From Caprimulgus europaeus (taxonomy: Eukaryota > Chordata > Aves > Caprimulgiformes > Caprimulgidae): 64,000 nt of DNA. The first letter of the stretch is position 1. Each line of letters opens with the position of its first letter. The stretch covers positions 17,297,834-17,361,833 of the forward strand of contig OU015523.1 in assembly GCA_907165065.1 (NCBI GenBank). The letters are read 5' to 3'. The notes below the pieces were generated by a model that saw only the letters and a program-made list of their open reading frames with translations, had not been told where the DNA came from and did not search any database. The translations under genes and the position numbers were made by a program. Positions 24,868 through 38,769 of this stretch are shown one piece after another.

Positions 24868-27800
24868 GTGTTCTTGCCAGAATAGTTTGTACCACAAACA
24901 AAATAACTTGGACTAGCAAAATCACTTGCTGCCAGTGTTGAGAGTTTAAGAGCTGCTGTTTTCAAGGCATAAAAATATTGCCAGATTTAATTTTTTACAT
25001 TTTTTTTTCAAGTCCCATTTTGAACAACATCACTATGTGAACAAACAAAGACCTGGCCAAAGGCAACTAAAATTTATCCTTTACAAGAGTTGTTTTCCAA
25101 AGCAGAAAACAAACATTGCCTCTCAAAATGGCCCTGTTGAGGACTTTGCTCACCCCGGGGTGCCGAGTTTGCTGGAAGCCTTTCTTTCCTGCCTGATAAA
25201 TGATGAATGGTTTTACCTACTACAAAGGACCTGGCATTGTTTAAGGTTTGATTCATCATGAGCTACCTGTGCAGCTCTGTACAGCTGGAAACCTAATAGT
25301 TGAGAGTGGTGTGCCCTAACAAAGACAAAAAGAGACAGTCTGAAATCACAGCACTGGAGTGGTACTTCAGCCACAGCCAAACCACCCTGCCCTACTCGCT
25401 GTTCCAGCCCCCCTCTGAGACACCGCTGTATGGGACGTTGCTGAGACACAGTCTCAGTAAGCCACTAACTGTGAAAATGGCATTTTCTCTCCTGTTTTGG
25501 TAGAGCTGTTGACCCCAGACATGACTATTTGTCAAAAATGAGGGCTACAGGTTGGATTAGTTCTCTGAAGAGTGATCTTAAATAAAAAGAAAAAGTAAAT
25601 ATGCAACTAGGCAGTGTCCAGCTCTCCTCTACCTGAAATGCGCCACCAGACATTCCAGTCATGAGCTTGAAAGTTTTTGTTGTTGTTGTTTGGCCTTGAG
25701 CACCAAAATGCCAACACAATTCGCATTTTCTTATTTTCTGGCAAAGTTCTGTCAAACAATTACATAAACAGGAGAACCAACTTAACAGAGACAGCCGAGC
25801 CTTGTTACTTGAAAAAGTTGGCGGTCTGAAAAAGAGCAGGTAGGGGAAGGTGAGCTCCTTGCTTTAGCATTTGTTGTTACTGATAACAGTAGTGAATAAA
25901 AATCAGACAAAAGCATAAATTATACTGGCGGTGTCTGTTTGAAAAATGTCCCTTAAAGCTTTATAACAAGGTCTACAACCTGATAATACAAATGGGAAAT
26001 CAACTTCACTCATGTACAGAGAACAAGGCTACCTCAGGAAAACAGCTTCAGGCTTGTCCTCCTGTATGTGGTATAGCCCTTCCCTAAAACCACCCACTTT
26101 CCTCTCTAGTACCAAAGCAATCCGTATCAAACCCAAAACTCTTGGTTGATGCTAATCTCGCTTTTCTGAATGCCAAGCCTATCCATCCACTCGGGAAACG
26201 CACAGTACAAAACCCCAGCTCTTCTGTTTCCTATTAGGCAATCCTGCCCCCGTTTCCAAGTAATGATTAACCAACCAACTCTCCAAAGCCTGTCCATTCA
26301 AGTCACAGCATCTTCTCATCTACCAGGAAACCACACAAGTGTGCTTAAAGGAGGATTATTCTGTATTTGAAGGGATGGGATACTATAAAGCATCCTCAAC
26401 TTCTGTTAAGTCTTTAGATTCTTTCCTTAGCTGAGACTACTCTCGGAAAAACCCTAAACACATGATAGGTGCATCTGTTAAGCTTTCATCCTCAGTTTAA
26501 AAAATGGACTGACAAAATAATTTTAGAGAATCATGAGTGAGGTAGTTGCTTTTTTAGACTGAAAGATTTGCAAAGTTCATATGTATTTTTGGCCCCTTGG
26601 CTGATGAAATGACCTCCCTTTAGAATCTGCAAATATAAATAGAATGGGCGTTTTAATGATCAGTTTTCACAAGCAAGTATAATCCAGCGTCTCCAACATT
26701 AATATATTTCCAAATGTGGCTGCAAGGGGCAGTTTTACAGCTGCTCTATTTCTGTAACATCCAAGTTCCCAGGGAGGCTGCCTGAAAATACGAAGCACCC
26801 GACAGAGGTTACTGAAGTGTTATCTCTCTGAAATGCCATAAGGTGGCAGTGAATTGGAAAACTGGTAGTATTTCTGGGTAGAACAAAGCTTTAAGGAGCT
26901 CAGTCGTGGTTGAGGGGGGGAGGCTTTTTTTGTTTGTTTAGGGTTTTTCATTTGCCTGTTTACGTTTCATATATCACCGTAAACTTCAAATCCAATCATC
27001 TTAATCAGGTGCTGAACAGGTCTGCTCCGACATGTACCAGTAGACATGTTCCTGCATGAGGACCTCCTGCTTTTTCTTTCTCCGTTGCTTCCTTTTCAGG
27101 TGATCAGCAGGAAGATTTTTTCCTTTGCCTTTTTGTTTGCTTACCTTGCAGCTCTTACTGGGTCGTTCCACCAGAAGCTGCAGTGAGAGGGCAGGAGGGG
27201 AGTGTTTTATCCCTCCGCTAGCCTGATAAAGATGCAATCATTTAAGGCAGTTTTGAACTTTGATCCGCTAGTGAATCAAAATGATATTAATGGATCTACC
27301 AGCCTTGTATCTAATTCCTTAATATTGCCAAGGGAATTATCCACGGAACAATTTAGTGAGATATTGTAATGGCTTGTCTCTTGTTTGATTGGCACAGTCA
27401 AACTCAATGGTGGTGGTTGAACTTTAACTTTTCTTTTTTTTTTCTCCAGTGGAAAATCAGAGATTATAACAGCAACAAATTTACTGACTACCCAGGCGTT
27501 AATGATTAGACAATAAATCCTGAAAAGTGGTTTTGATTTTTTTCCCAGAACAAAACCCAAAGGAATCTATGTTTAGAACATACCGGTTGCATTTATTTTT
27601 CTGAGCAGGACAGAAGTTTTTAATCCTGAGATTAAAAACCCCAGCGTTTTGCAATGATTTCCTGTCACAAAATATGTCATCACCAAGAATTGCTTCAGAG
27701 AACAGCTGATGTTTTGCTGATCTGGATGTGCGTGGGTGCACCTAGGCCTTGCAAGACTCCAGGTAGGTTTGCCAAAACCGATAGAGCCAAGTGGTCCGAG

Positions 27801-30800
27801 CGGTTTAATGTACCAGGAGCTATGGACAACTTCCATTTCCCAATTTTGCAGTGCAGTTGAACAAGCAGAGACACCACGTACAGGTTCATGGCAACCTTGC
27901 AACACATGGAAAACATCAGTGACTCACTAAGCAGGCAGATGCATCCTTCTGTGGAAGTCCTCCGCACTGATGTTCTGCACATCAGGTTTAAGGTTGGTCT
28001 TACCCAATGCCTCTTGAAAGAGGCAGCAGGTTTCCCACCATGCCAGGAGAACATCTCGTTCAGTTGGACAGTTTCCCTTGCTCCAGCATTTGTCTGACCA
28101 CACCTTCTTTCATACATAACCCTGGAAAACCACAGCGTCCAGAGCCAGAGAAGCTGTCAGTCTAATGAGCCTTTGACAAGTCTTCCAGACATTTGTTTTC
28201 TGGAAAGCAAAAATTATGCTTGTTTTCCTCAGGGGTTTGAAAGGGTTCAAATGCAGAAAATTATGGGGCTCTTCTGTGCGTATCATCTCCCTCACGTTAG
28301 ATTCAGTCAAGCAGCCCAAGACTGACGTCCATTTGCTTTCTATTTGTATTCTTCTGTGCTATCAGCAGGTCTGTCTGTCTGAAAAGGGAATACCAAGGAG
28401 CAGGTGGGTCCTTCTTACAGCAGGAAACTAGAATGACCCCATAGCCCAGAGTTTACTGGGGCTCTCTGTACCACAGTGTTGGTGGCAGGACCCATAAATG
28501 TCCCATGCTTGCTATTTTCCTGCCTCCCCTATCAACTTCCAAACTTCCAAACTCCTCCAAAGTTGAGGAGACTTTCTAAATAAAGAGTTAAAGCCAGCCT
28601 GATCCCTGAGGCCTTCAGTCCATTCAAGAAGATCTTGTAGGGCTAGGAAGCCTTAACTTGAGACAGGGGATTAGGACGACTCTGTAGCTGGGTCTTGATA
28701 GACATATGGGAGAGGCATGGGCAGGGGAGAAGACCCAGGCTGGGTTTCCAAGCTGTCACCATGACCTAGGAGTTGTACAGGGAGCCAAGCACCACAGCCA
28801 ACAGAGGAGGTTTTTCTCCACTTCCTCCTTCAGACAGCTGGGGGACGTTGCACCAGGGTGATGAGGTTTACTGTGCCTTCTCACAAATACAGGAAGAGAA
28901 TTTGCTGGTTCCTATTGAAATAGTTTTCAGAAAGAAAGCATTGCATCCAGTGCAAGGTGCCAGCAGAAGGAGAAAGGGCCGTTGGGAATAGACGTCTGCA
29001 TCATCAAAGAGGCAAAGAAAGCAGCAACGTGCCTGGTGGAGCCTGCCTGGGATGCTGTCCTCGCTGCAAGGCCTCCCTGCAGGCCCAAAATGCCATCCTT
29101 GGCTGCAAGGAAATGCTCATCCACCTCTTGCTGTCACAGATGCTTTTATCCTGCCTGAAAGTAACTGCATGGGCACGGGTCTCCCCAGGACAGCCAGCTC
29201 CTGGGGGAGAAAGGGGACAATAGTGCTTGGTGGGTTAGAGCCATTCTTGATACCTGCAAGGCAAACTGTGGGGAGTATAATACATTCACATCTGCAGAGA
29301 GAAACAATTGCTCTGCAATATACAACATATAGCAACACGGTTGAACAGAGCTATGAAACCCTGGTTATTCTATATATATCATCCACAGTAGTGAACTTGC
29401 ACTCTTGTTATACCTCTTACCTTGAACTAGGGACTCTTCAGTTTACAGCCTGGAATTAAAGATGGTGATTCTCCTCTGGACCTGGGAGAAAACACACAGT
29501 TAATTATGAAGTGGCCAAAAATGTAACAGTATTTGACTTTTTGTTCATTGAGTTTTTGCCAAGTGCTGTAATTGATTTAATGATTTCTGTCCCTGGCTGC
29601 TCACTAATCATCATCACACACTACTTCCTTCATCTTTGGCTTGCAAATGGTTACTAATTGTTGCTGCATCTTGCATTGTACATCTGGTGTTGACAGCTGT
29701 CCTTGCCCTGAGATGGAGACAGCTGTTTTTGAAAGGAAGGCTCTCTCCCAAATCTCAAAAACATCTGGGAAAATGTGGCATTGAAACTGTGTTATCAAAT
29801 ATAAAAAAAATAGCAAATATGTGGAGTAGAGCATCTGCAAACACAAAGACTGAAAGTAGGTGCAGGAGTCAGAACAGAAGAGACTCACTGCTGTGTCTTT
29901 CAAACATGAGTCCTGGGTGTTTCCCATTAAAAATGCCGATTTCCCCCCTAATTTCCTGTTGACTGCTTGACGTGGCAAAATCTTTTACACTCTGCACAGC
30001 GGAGCATGCTTCCTAATTTGATCAGACTAACAAGCCATGCTGCTTTTGCTTCAGCCTATTAGACATAATTCAAAAGCCTTTTCTACAAGGCAGGATTCAG
30101 GATCAGGCAGCAAGATCTAACTGGCTGGAGGTGAGAAACCAGTAGCGTGAAAGCACCAAAAAGCCCTAGAAATCAATGGAAACAATTGCATTCCTTAAAA
30201 AAAAAAAAAAAAAATCTTTTCCAGAATCTCATTTCCTCCTGAACATTTTGTGACCATGATTGTTATGAGCAACCTATTTTTTTTCCCCTCCCTGTTTATT
30301 TTGTGTATTTAACAGCACTGGGCAGTACAGTCCATTGTTTTGCTAATGGTCAACAAAGCTTATCTCCCAATCTGGCCCAGCTATGCTGTTCTGCAAGAGT
30401 TGGATGAGCACTGGTCTCAGAGCCTTCCAGAGGCTACAAGCCAGCAGCAAGAGCAAAGCTGAACTCAACAAGGCATGTAAGGACACAGAAAGGAAACCGG
30501 TGAGCTTAAACAAGGTTAGCGTGATTGGAGCAGCAGTCACTCCAAAAGACGCCCGAGAAAAGAGCCTACAAGCAGAAAAAGCCCGGTAGGATTAACAACA
30601 CCTTTTTTTATAAGGGAGTCATTTCAGGTCATCTGACTTAAGGGAAGTGCTCCGTTTATTTATTTTTAATTGGACTGGATTGAAGCCATATCAAGCTGAT
30701 GATGCCATTCTGAGTTCAGAGGGATATTCTCTTTGCCTCATCGTATAGGAGCAAGGGGACAATGCAATTAATGGAAAAGGTGGCACTTTCAAAAGCAGTA

Positions 30801-31499
30801 GAAGAAAGTATTTTTAAATTAAGCAGTTATTGCATATGGTAGGCACTTAAAGTAGGAGTTCTTTTCTAGTCTCTGGAAGGTGAGAGACCTCTCTCTCCAG
30901 GAGATTATTCTAGTTCTCAAGTGGAATTGGTCTTAAACTTCACATAGAGGACCCTCTCTTTCCTCCACACCCATGTAAGGTTCCTAGGAATACCTTGCCT
31001 AGTAAGGGGGCCCTGGGATAAGAAGCCTCCCATGAGGTGACAGGAAGATAGTTATATTTCTAAGTGGACTCTGAAAGTTACTGCTGCACGATTATCACTG
31101 ATGGGCAAATGCCTGGGTAATACTGACCACTGAAGTGGGTAGTACTGAAACCCTTGTCTTTTTTTTGGTTTTTTTTTCCACATGAAGCATGTTGTTTGAA
31201 TTAAAATAACTCTCTATCTCTACAGAGATGTCTATTTAGCCACTTGCCAAGTATGGAAAGGTTTACAAGTGAAACATCTTGCCCTGACCACAATCAGGAG
31301 CAAGATATTGGACTAGAAACCAGGGACTGAGCTGTTTGATATTCAAGGATCATATTCTCCAAGCTCAAGAGTGGTTCATCCTGACAAGAAGAAAATCAAA
31401 CAAAGGTGGCAGGAGGCATGTGTAGAGGAAGAAGGAACTCCTGACTAAATTCTGACATAAAAAGGAAATGTACAAAAGGTGGAAGCAGGGATAGGTGAC

Positions 31500-33020
31500 C
31501 CAGGAGGAAGCCTTACGGGAGAGAGTGTCCCTCTGCAATCCCAGGGCCCTGAGCAAGGGACCTGAAAGTGCAGAGGGAGCTGGCTAATGTCATTGCAAGG
31601 CCCCTCTTTGAAGGATCATGGTGGTCTGGAGAGGTCCCTGAGACCTGGAAGAAAGCAAATGTCATTCCTATCTTCAAGAAGGGCAAGAAGGTGGATCTGG
31701 GAAACTACAGTCTGATCATCCCTGAAAAGGCAATGGAGCAAGAAATCATGGAAACCCATTTCCAGGCACATGAAGAACAAGGAGGTGGTCGAGTGCAGTC
31801 AGCATGGACTTGCAAAGGGGAGATAGAGCTTCAGCAACCTGACAGCCTTCCACAGCAAGATGACTGGCTCAGTGAATGAGGGGAGAGCAGTAGATGTTGT
31901 TTGCCTTGACTTTAGTAAGGCTTTTGATACTGTCTTCCACCACATCCCCATAGACAAGCTGACAAAGTATGGGTTAGGTGAGTGGACAGTGAGGTGGATC
32001 AAAAAATGGTTGAATGGCCAGACCCAGAGTATCGTGGTCAGTGGCACAAAGTCCAGCTAGAAGCCAGTCACTAGTAGTATATCCTGTTACTAGGCCTTAT
32101 GCTATTTAACATCTTCATTAGTGATCTGGATGACAGGGCAGAGTACACCTTTGGCAAATTTACAGATTATACAGAGCTGGGAGGAGCTGACACACCAGAT
32201 GGTGTGCTGCCATCCAGAGCAACCTGGACAGGCTGGGGAATCGGGCAGAGAGGAATCTCCTGAAGTTCAGCAAAGGAAAATACAAAGCCTTACACCTGGG
32301 AAGGAATAACCCCATGCACCAGTACATGCTGGGGGCTCTGCAGAGAAGGACTTGAGGGGTTCTGGTGGACATCAAGCTGGCCATGATCCAGCAGTGTGCC
32401 CTTGCAGCAGAGACGGCCAGCAACATCCTAAACTGCATTAGGAAAAGCGTTGCCGTCAGGTCAGAGAGGTGATCTTTTCCCTCTGCTCGGCACTGGTGAG
32501 GCCACACCTGGAGTCCTGTGCCCTGTTCTGGGCTCCCCAGTATAAGAAAGACATGGACTTACTGGAGTGAGTCCAGCAAAGGGCTACAAAGATGACTAAG
32601 TGACTGGAGCATCTCTCCTATGAGGGAAAGCACAGAGAGCTGGGACTGTTCACCCTAAAGAAGAAAAGGCTCGTGAGGGATCTTGTCAGTGTGTACAAAT
32701 ACCTGGCGGGAGGGAATGAAGAAGAGGGAGATGGATGCCTCCTGACAGGACAAGAAGCAGTAGGCACTATTTAAAACACATGAAACTCTTTTAACTGGGG
32801 GGGGGGGGGGGGGGGGGGGGGGGGAGGGGGCGATGTTCAAAGGCTGGGGCAGGTTGGCCAGAGAGGTTGTGGAGTCTCCATCTCTGGAGATGTACAAAGC
32901 CTGACTGGACACAGTCCTGGGTAACTGGCTCTAGCTGACCCTCCTTGAGCAAGGAGGAGTTGGACTAGATGCTCTCCAGAGGTCCATTCCCACCTGCACA
33001 ATCCTGTGGTGATTCTGTGA
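31500..33020 (+). mobile_element. CR1 LINE, 5'-truncated and degraded, ORF2 3' half to tail
   Basis: The plus strand carries CR1 ORF2 remnants. VPETWKKANVIPIFKKGKK lies near 31640 and is followed, in a different frame, by DVVCLDFSKAFDTV near 31890, which is reverse-transcriptase motif A. The region of the second catalytic box near 32160 reads FTDYT instead of the usual FADDT, and several frame breaks separate the blocks, so the copy is dead. The C-terminal part of ORF2 and a 3' end ('ctggactagatg', 'gattctgtga') follow to about 33020. A long G run interrupts it at 32797. The left limit is uncertain by about 70 bases. At about 1.5 kb this is the longest CR1 in the window; complete elements are about 4.5 kb. 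Confidence 0.93.
32797..32830 (+). repeat. Poly-G run (28 G, then A and 5 G) inside a CR1
   Basis: Twenty-eight consecutive G at 32797-32824, then one A and five G, lie inside the CR1 between its ORF2 3' region and its tail. Other CR1 copies have only a short G/A stretch here, so the run is a later expansion or an assembly or polymerase artefact. Confidence 0.9.
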
Positions 33021-34336
33021 CCCACTGCAGCAGTTCCTGGTATCCTCTCGGTTCTTATGCATTTCACTGATTTTCCCCTGAGGTAATTACAGACGTTACT
33101 GGTGTAATTAATTGCACTGAATGCATATACCTCTGAGGATGAGGTGGTTATAGAGAAACTTGAACTTAATCAAACAGTCAGAGGAATTGTCCACAAACAA
33201 AATACAGGGACTGGGAATCATGCTTCATGACTGTGAGGCTCTGTACACGTGCTTTCAGCAGAATAAGCAAGGTGTGGGGAGATGGAGGTTGTCAGAGCGC
33301 ACAGGGCAGGGTCTGATGAGAAGTGGGAGATGAGTGGCTTACGAGAGCCAGTGCTGAGCACAGTGCGTAAGAATTTCAGTTTTATTTCCCAGTCTGTGGC
33401 AACCAATGCAACATGGGCTGGGCTGTTTGTGTGGTGGTGATAAAATTAAAGCCCTAACACTCTATCAAAACAGGGTACCAAGCACAGACAATTAAATCAG
33501 GGGCAGTATTTTCAAGTTGAGCACCCAGAAAATGGAGAAAACATAATAAATGACCACCTGGGAGAAGCTCAATTTAAATAACCACCCAGGAACTCTGAAG
33601 CAGAGGCAGTTCTCCAGGGCAGCAGTCCTCAAGCTGAACCATGAGCCTGTCCTTTCTTCAGCTGTGTCCGAGTCTCCTCCACAGAATGGTTCTGGTATAT
33701 TTTATGCACTGAAGCAGGATCCCATTAAGAAAAAGTATGCAATCATGTCATTAATGTCTGTCTCACAAGAGAAGATTAGAGAAACATTTGTCAAGAATGG
33801 TCTAGGAATAATTGGTCCTGCCTTAGGGGAAAGAGATGGACTGGAGTCCTCAGATGCCTCCTTGAAGTGCCTTCCAGGCCTGTTTTCCACAAAGTCATAG
33901 ATGCCAAAATTAAGCCAAATTAAATTTGCACAAATTATTTTAATTCCAGCCTTCCCCAACTTCCGAAAGCTTGATTTTGAGCCTTTTTGGCATAGATTAC
34001 AGTGTACTGCTTTTTAGGATCCTGGTTGGTTTGTTTTAAAACCAACTAACTCAGCCTAGCAAGGATGCCATGATATGCACATCCATGAGGTTCATTAACA
34101 ACCTTGTAACAGATCCACCACCAGGACCTCTTCCAGGGACTGGCAGAGGCAACCCAGGTGACTGTGTCCTCTCTGACTAGTAAGGGTGGCAGGAAGAAGA
34201 GATCATTGTGCTGCTAGGTAGCATAAGACACTTGCCTTTAAAATCCACATACTGGCAGCAGATGAGATGAGAGTCACAGGATACCTGGGTTCCCTCCCAA
34301 ACTCTGGAGAGCAACATGAGCCACCAGGAGTTTTTT
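33021..34336. other. Intergenic, nothing recognised
   Basis: This is unique sequence between two CR1 copies. A 116-codon open frame at 33550-33900 has no recognisable domain and no supporting features, so I do not call it a gene. Confidence 0.65.
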
Positions 34337-34757
34337 AGAATCATAGAATCATTTAGGTTGGAAAGAACCTTTAAGATAATCAAGTCCAGCCATACATCTA
34401 ACACTGCCAAGTCCACCACTAAACCATGTCCCTAAGCACCACATCTACACATCTTTTAAATACCTCTGGGGATGGTGACTCCACCAGTTCCCTGGGCAGC
34501 CTGTTCCAATGCTTGACAACCCTTTTGGTGAATAATTTTTTCCTAATATCCAACCTAAACCTCCTCTGGTGCAACTTGAGGCCATTTCCTCTTGTCCTGT
34601 TGCTCGTTACTTGGAGAGAAGACCAACACCCACCTCTCTACACCCTCCTTTCAGGCAGTTGTAGAGAGCGAGAAGGTCTCCCCTCAGCCTCCTGTTCTCC
34701 AAACTAAACAACCTCAGTTCCCTCAGCTGCTCCTCATCAGACTTGTTCTCTAGCCTT
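34337..34757 (-). mobile_element. CR1 LINE, 3' fragment
   Basis: The plus strand begins with the tail 'agaatcatagaatca' and 'ggttggaaagaacc', then shows the block 'tccaccactaaaccatgtcc', 'tttaaatacct' and 'gggcagcctgttcca', which is reversed CR1 ORF2 C-terminus and 3' UTR. It belongs to the same subfamily as the copies at 42038, 54920 and 56833. It fades out near 34757 into a pyrimidine-rich stretch. Confidence 0.93.
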
Positions 34758-37700
34758 TGCTTATTTCCATTCATGTTCTCTCCAGTCCTATTTTTTCCAG
34801 ACCCTTGAAAACAAAACAGCTCCTTCACTACCTCTGCTCACCTCCTCTCCCCCATCTTGCCTTCACTAATTGCACCCACCTCAAGTCACACCCATACCTT
34901 ACCTCTGTCCCCCCTCTCATTCTTAGTCACCTGGCTTCTCCTGCCATCACACATTTTTTCACCTCTGCTCTTTCCCCTTCTCCCTTGCCTTATTTTTTGC
35001 CCAACAGCTGCTCCCAGACCATGACTCACTGGTGATTTAATCCTTCTCTTTATCCTCATTCTTTGTTGATTCAGAAGATGAAGGTCCTCATCTTCCCTCC
35101 TATATCCCAGTCACACCATCTTTCCCTCTTTCACCATCTTGTCCCCCAGCTACTCTGGCCCCAGTCACAATAGGTTCTTCAACCAGATTTACCGCTTTCC
35201 TCCCACAACTGGCTTTCATAACAGCTTTTTCTGCCGTGCTGCTTTGTTGCTAGCATGGTGGCCATCACCTTTATGAGAGAAACCCCACTTTGCTCTCAGC
35301 TCAGTGTACCATCCCACAACGGTAATTACAACTTGCAGGTGGGGTGGGCTTGGCCACCACCTGCATACAGCCCAGGTGCAGGGTGTTCTAGCAGCTGCAA
35401 CAAGATGGAGCATACTCAGCCAGGGTGGAGCTTCCAGGGATGATTTAGGGGTGGCTTTTTGTCTGCTGTATGCTAAGAAGCCTCCTCAGATTTGTGTGGC
35501 CTGTGATTTTTCAAAGTCATAAAGTGTGGTCCAGTTTGGATGGGTTTTGTCAAGACGATTAGAAGCTAGAGTTCCAATTTTTATGGTGTGAAGGAGATGA
35601 AAGTGTCTCAGGCATGTTTGAAATGGGGAAAAATGCAATTTTTTTGTTAGCCTTGTTCTTGGAAATGACCCGAGTCACTTCCATTTTAACTTTACAGAAC
35701 ACTCAGCATGAAAATTTTTGTAAAATGCTTAAGCTTTAAGAAAATGATAAGCAAGTGAGTCCAAGATATTTTTATGGAAAATACTGTGCAGCCTTAACAT
35801 GTGGGGGATATTATGCATCCCTATGCATAGGGATGTTAACTGTTAGATAATGCAATCATAAAGTATTACATTTTCTTTCACTTTTCTTTTTCTCCTTTCC
35901 GTTCTCACCATTTATCAAAACCTGCTAATTGCTGCATACTCTGGGCCTCTAACATTTTACTTTTCACTGGAGATCTTTTTGCTGCAGGACAAACTCCTTA
36001 TTATCTTGAACATCCTCTGAATTAATTGATTCCATTGGTTACTGCAGAGTCATTAAAATAATAGTATTAAACCGGGGACTTAAGTCATAGGCAGTGTTAG
36101 AGGAGCAATCTGCTTGAGCAGATAAATTAATCTGAGCAACATCCTTCCCAGCACAGTGTCATGGACATCCCTTACACTGATCACTTTGTTTTGCAAAGGT
36201 GATACTCAGGTTTATTAAATTAATTGATGTTATTCTGGACTTGGGCATTCTTTTTGCTAAACTGCTGAAAAATGCCACAAGGTTTACAGGTGGAAGTCAC
36301 TGTGCCCTTTCCAACAGACACAGCCATCAGTAGGACAGCTACTGCTGCCTAAATGGCACGAGCAAATCAACGTCCCCTACCTGTTTTGGTCAGCGCAGCA
36401 TTTCCTTTATACTCTACAGGTAGGTTGCAAACTTGCAAAAACCAATGAGGCAGTGGAAATTTCCCTGTAATGAAAGCATGTCTCTCAACACTTCCAGACG
36501 TGTTGCGGCAGAACAAAGCTGTGACCTATTCTTTCATCTGCCACCCTAAGGGTAGGAAGATTTTTAAAAGTCAATGTCTCATTTATGACTGTGCATTAGA
36601 ACAGCCTAAACTGGTCACAGAGGGAAATTATTTTATAATAATCCTCTAAAAGGAGAGACAAAATCTCGGTTGCTCAGCTGTTAGCTGCACAGAGCTTGGC
36701 ACCAATCCTGAAACCCGATGAATAATGTTTGAAACGATATTGTTCCTAGATTTCCAGCTGTACCGGAAGGTAGGCGGCCAGCACAAAACCTACCTTACCT
36801 CCCGCTGCTGCTGCAAGATTGATGCTGTCTGGTTCAGGGGGAGGATAACCCAATTCTGCAAAATAATAGACCCCTGCTGTGTCCAGCGTAGAGGCGTCAT
36901 CTCTCCTTGTAGGACTGTGGCCCCCCTGCAGCCCAGGGTCTGGTTGCGTAGCAGGACACACATTTTTCCCAGGGGAAAGCCACAAGAGTCTTTTTTTTTA
37001 CTTAAGCACTTTACCAGACTTATCACACATGCTTGTGGGGTTGTTTCTAATGCTGTCATTACCTAGAAAAATCTCCACTTAGTGGTAGAAATCTCATACT
37101 TGCTTCAGCAGATGCTTGAATTGCTGATGAGGAGCAGAGTTCTTGGCTCTTTCCAATCTATGATTGTCAAATTCCAGTTATTCCACACAGTGGGTTGATC
37201 CTGAAAAACTGAGATGTTTCCCCTTTGAGTAAGGACACAAATATATGCAAGACCATGCACAGAAATATGGTTTGATTCACTAAAACCAGCTGTTGTGAAC
37301 AAACCACGTACAGCTGATTACTCAACAGTGAAAACATTCTTCTCCGCTGTTGATACCCCAGTTTGTTGCCTGAACCCCTTCCCCACCTTTCCCAGCCTCT
37401 CACTCACTTTTTCCAGAGGATGTTTGGGATTCTCACTGAGATCCAAGGCTTGCTGGCTGAGGAAGTTAATCAGGGCCCAGCTGGGAGCATCAGCTCTCAT
37501 TTTTCCTGTTCTTTCATGGGTCAACCTGTCTTTCAAGCTTTTTTTGCAAACATCATGAAGAAGCCTTGAGGTGTCACAAGGAGGTGGCCTTGTGTTCACA
37601 TGAACGACAGGTGCCAGTGAGAGAGAAAAGATACTGTGTTTTTTCTCTCCAAGATGAACACAACAGTCACTAGAAGAGACAAGGCTCTCGATTCCCAAGT

Positions 37701-38769
37701 CTTCTCCTTGAGTAAATTAGACCACACATCATCCTGGGGTACTCTTTGTTGTTGTGTGGGGTTTTTTTTACTTTAAAGGCTAAATTCAGACACCCTCAAG
37801 CAATTGTTGCTGTAGGCAGTGGGGGTCAGAGCTTTTTTGCATCAGAGGGTAGAATTTAACCCAAAGGTGGTGTTCTATGGCACAGCAGGTACCCAGTAAT
37901 TCCAGGCTTCCAGGAAGGAGAGAGCCTGCCTCGCCCACTGACTGCAGCAGGCTGATATCAGGTGTTAGGAGAACCAGGAAAAAAGACCTCCCCATCAGAA
38001 AGCTGTGAAGAATGGACTGCAGAAGCAGGAGAGCACTAAATATGTTTTTGTTACTGGTATGAAAAAGGCTGTAATAGAGAGAAAATGAGCTGATATTTGC
38101 AAAAGTGTGATCCATCATCACATGAAAGATTCACCTGTCAGAGGAAAGGAAGTCTTTATCCAGCACCTGTATTTGGGGGACTGTGAAAAAAAAAACCCCA
38201 AGCAAAACCCAGCTGCTTTCAAACAAGGGCTTGAATTCACTGTAATCACGTAGAGTGTCCCACTGTTCATGGATCTGCCTGGCACTGCTGTAAATTCAAA
38301 GTGCGATTGCATCAGCTGATATTATTCCTACAGTTCTCTTTGGTTTCAAATATCGCCCGACTCATTTGGGTTAGATATGAGACAGAACTGCCTGGAAACC
38401 AGCACACAGCTCCAGAAGGGTGCCCTGCTAGTTATATTCACTTTGTCCAATAAAATGTCCATGCCCTTCCTGTGTTGGATCATGTCATCAGGACACCGTG
38501 TGGGGTGTGTCTTCATTCTCCCTTTCTATGGGCCCCTTGAGAGGTACCAGGGGCTTCCTAAGGAACTCAGGTCCTTACAGCTTTCCTAAGCCCATGGGAA
38601 GCTCGAAGAAGCAAAAGCCCTTCAGGGTTTCTGCATCTGCCAGGTACAGATGCACCTCTTGGCATTTGCAGGTGTGTTGGGAGGAAACATGGATGGACAG
38701 GCCTTTTGTGAGTATATTAAAATACTGCTGGTAAACCTAGCACCTAATGGGTGCTGGGAACCCCATGTC
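34758..38769. other. Intergenic, no gene recognised
   Basis: The first 400 bases are rich in C and T without a clear repeat unit. The rest is unique. Frames such as 36725-37066 (plus) and 37318-37698 (minus) overlap each other and show no domain. A perfect 20-bp palindrome at 35816-35835 is listed separately. Confidence 0.7.
35816..35835. repeat. Perfect 20-bp palindrome
   Basis: CATCCCTATGCATAGGGATG equals its own reverse complement across all 20 bases, centred on ATGCAT. The flanking bases break the symmetry. Confidence 0.95.

Larger units (their letters stand above)
24141..31499. other. Intergenic, no gene recognised
   Basis: This is mostly unique sequence with modest GC. The longer open frames (for example 27695-28117 on minus and 29052-29459 on plus) show no domain, no coherent start context, and overlapping frames on the other strand. 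Only short A/T homopolymers (24849-24867, 30197-30214), a 15-bp direct repeat and the E-box/YY1 element at the left edge stand out. I see no clear CR1 here. Confidence 0.75.

Noticed and set aside
27695-28117. A 140-codon minus-strand frame in intergenic DNA
   Set aside because: There is no domain, the plus strand has overlapping frames, and no splice or promoter context is visible.
31568-32060. Reverse-transcriptase-like frames as a host gene
   Set aside because: They are pieces of CR1 ORF2 in different frames, with a lost catalytic residue and a normal CR1 3' end downstream.
33550-33900. A 116-codon plus-strand frame between two CR1 copies
   Set aside because: I recognise no family. A single frame of this length is expected by chance in a 64-kb window.
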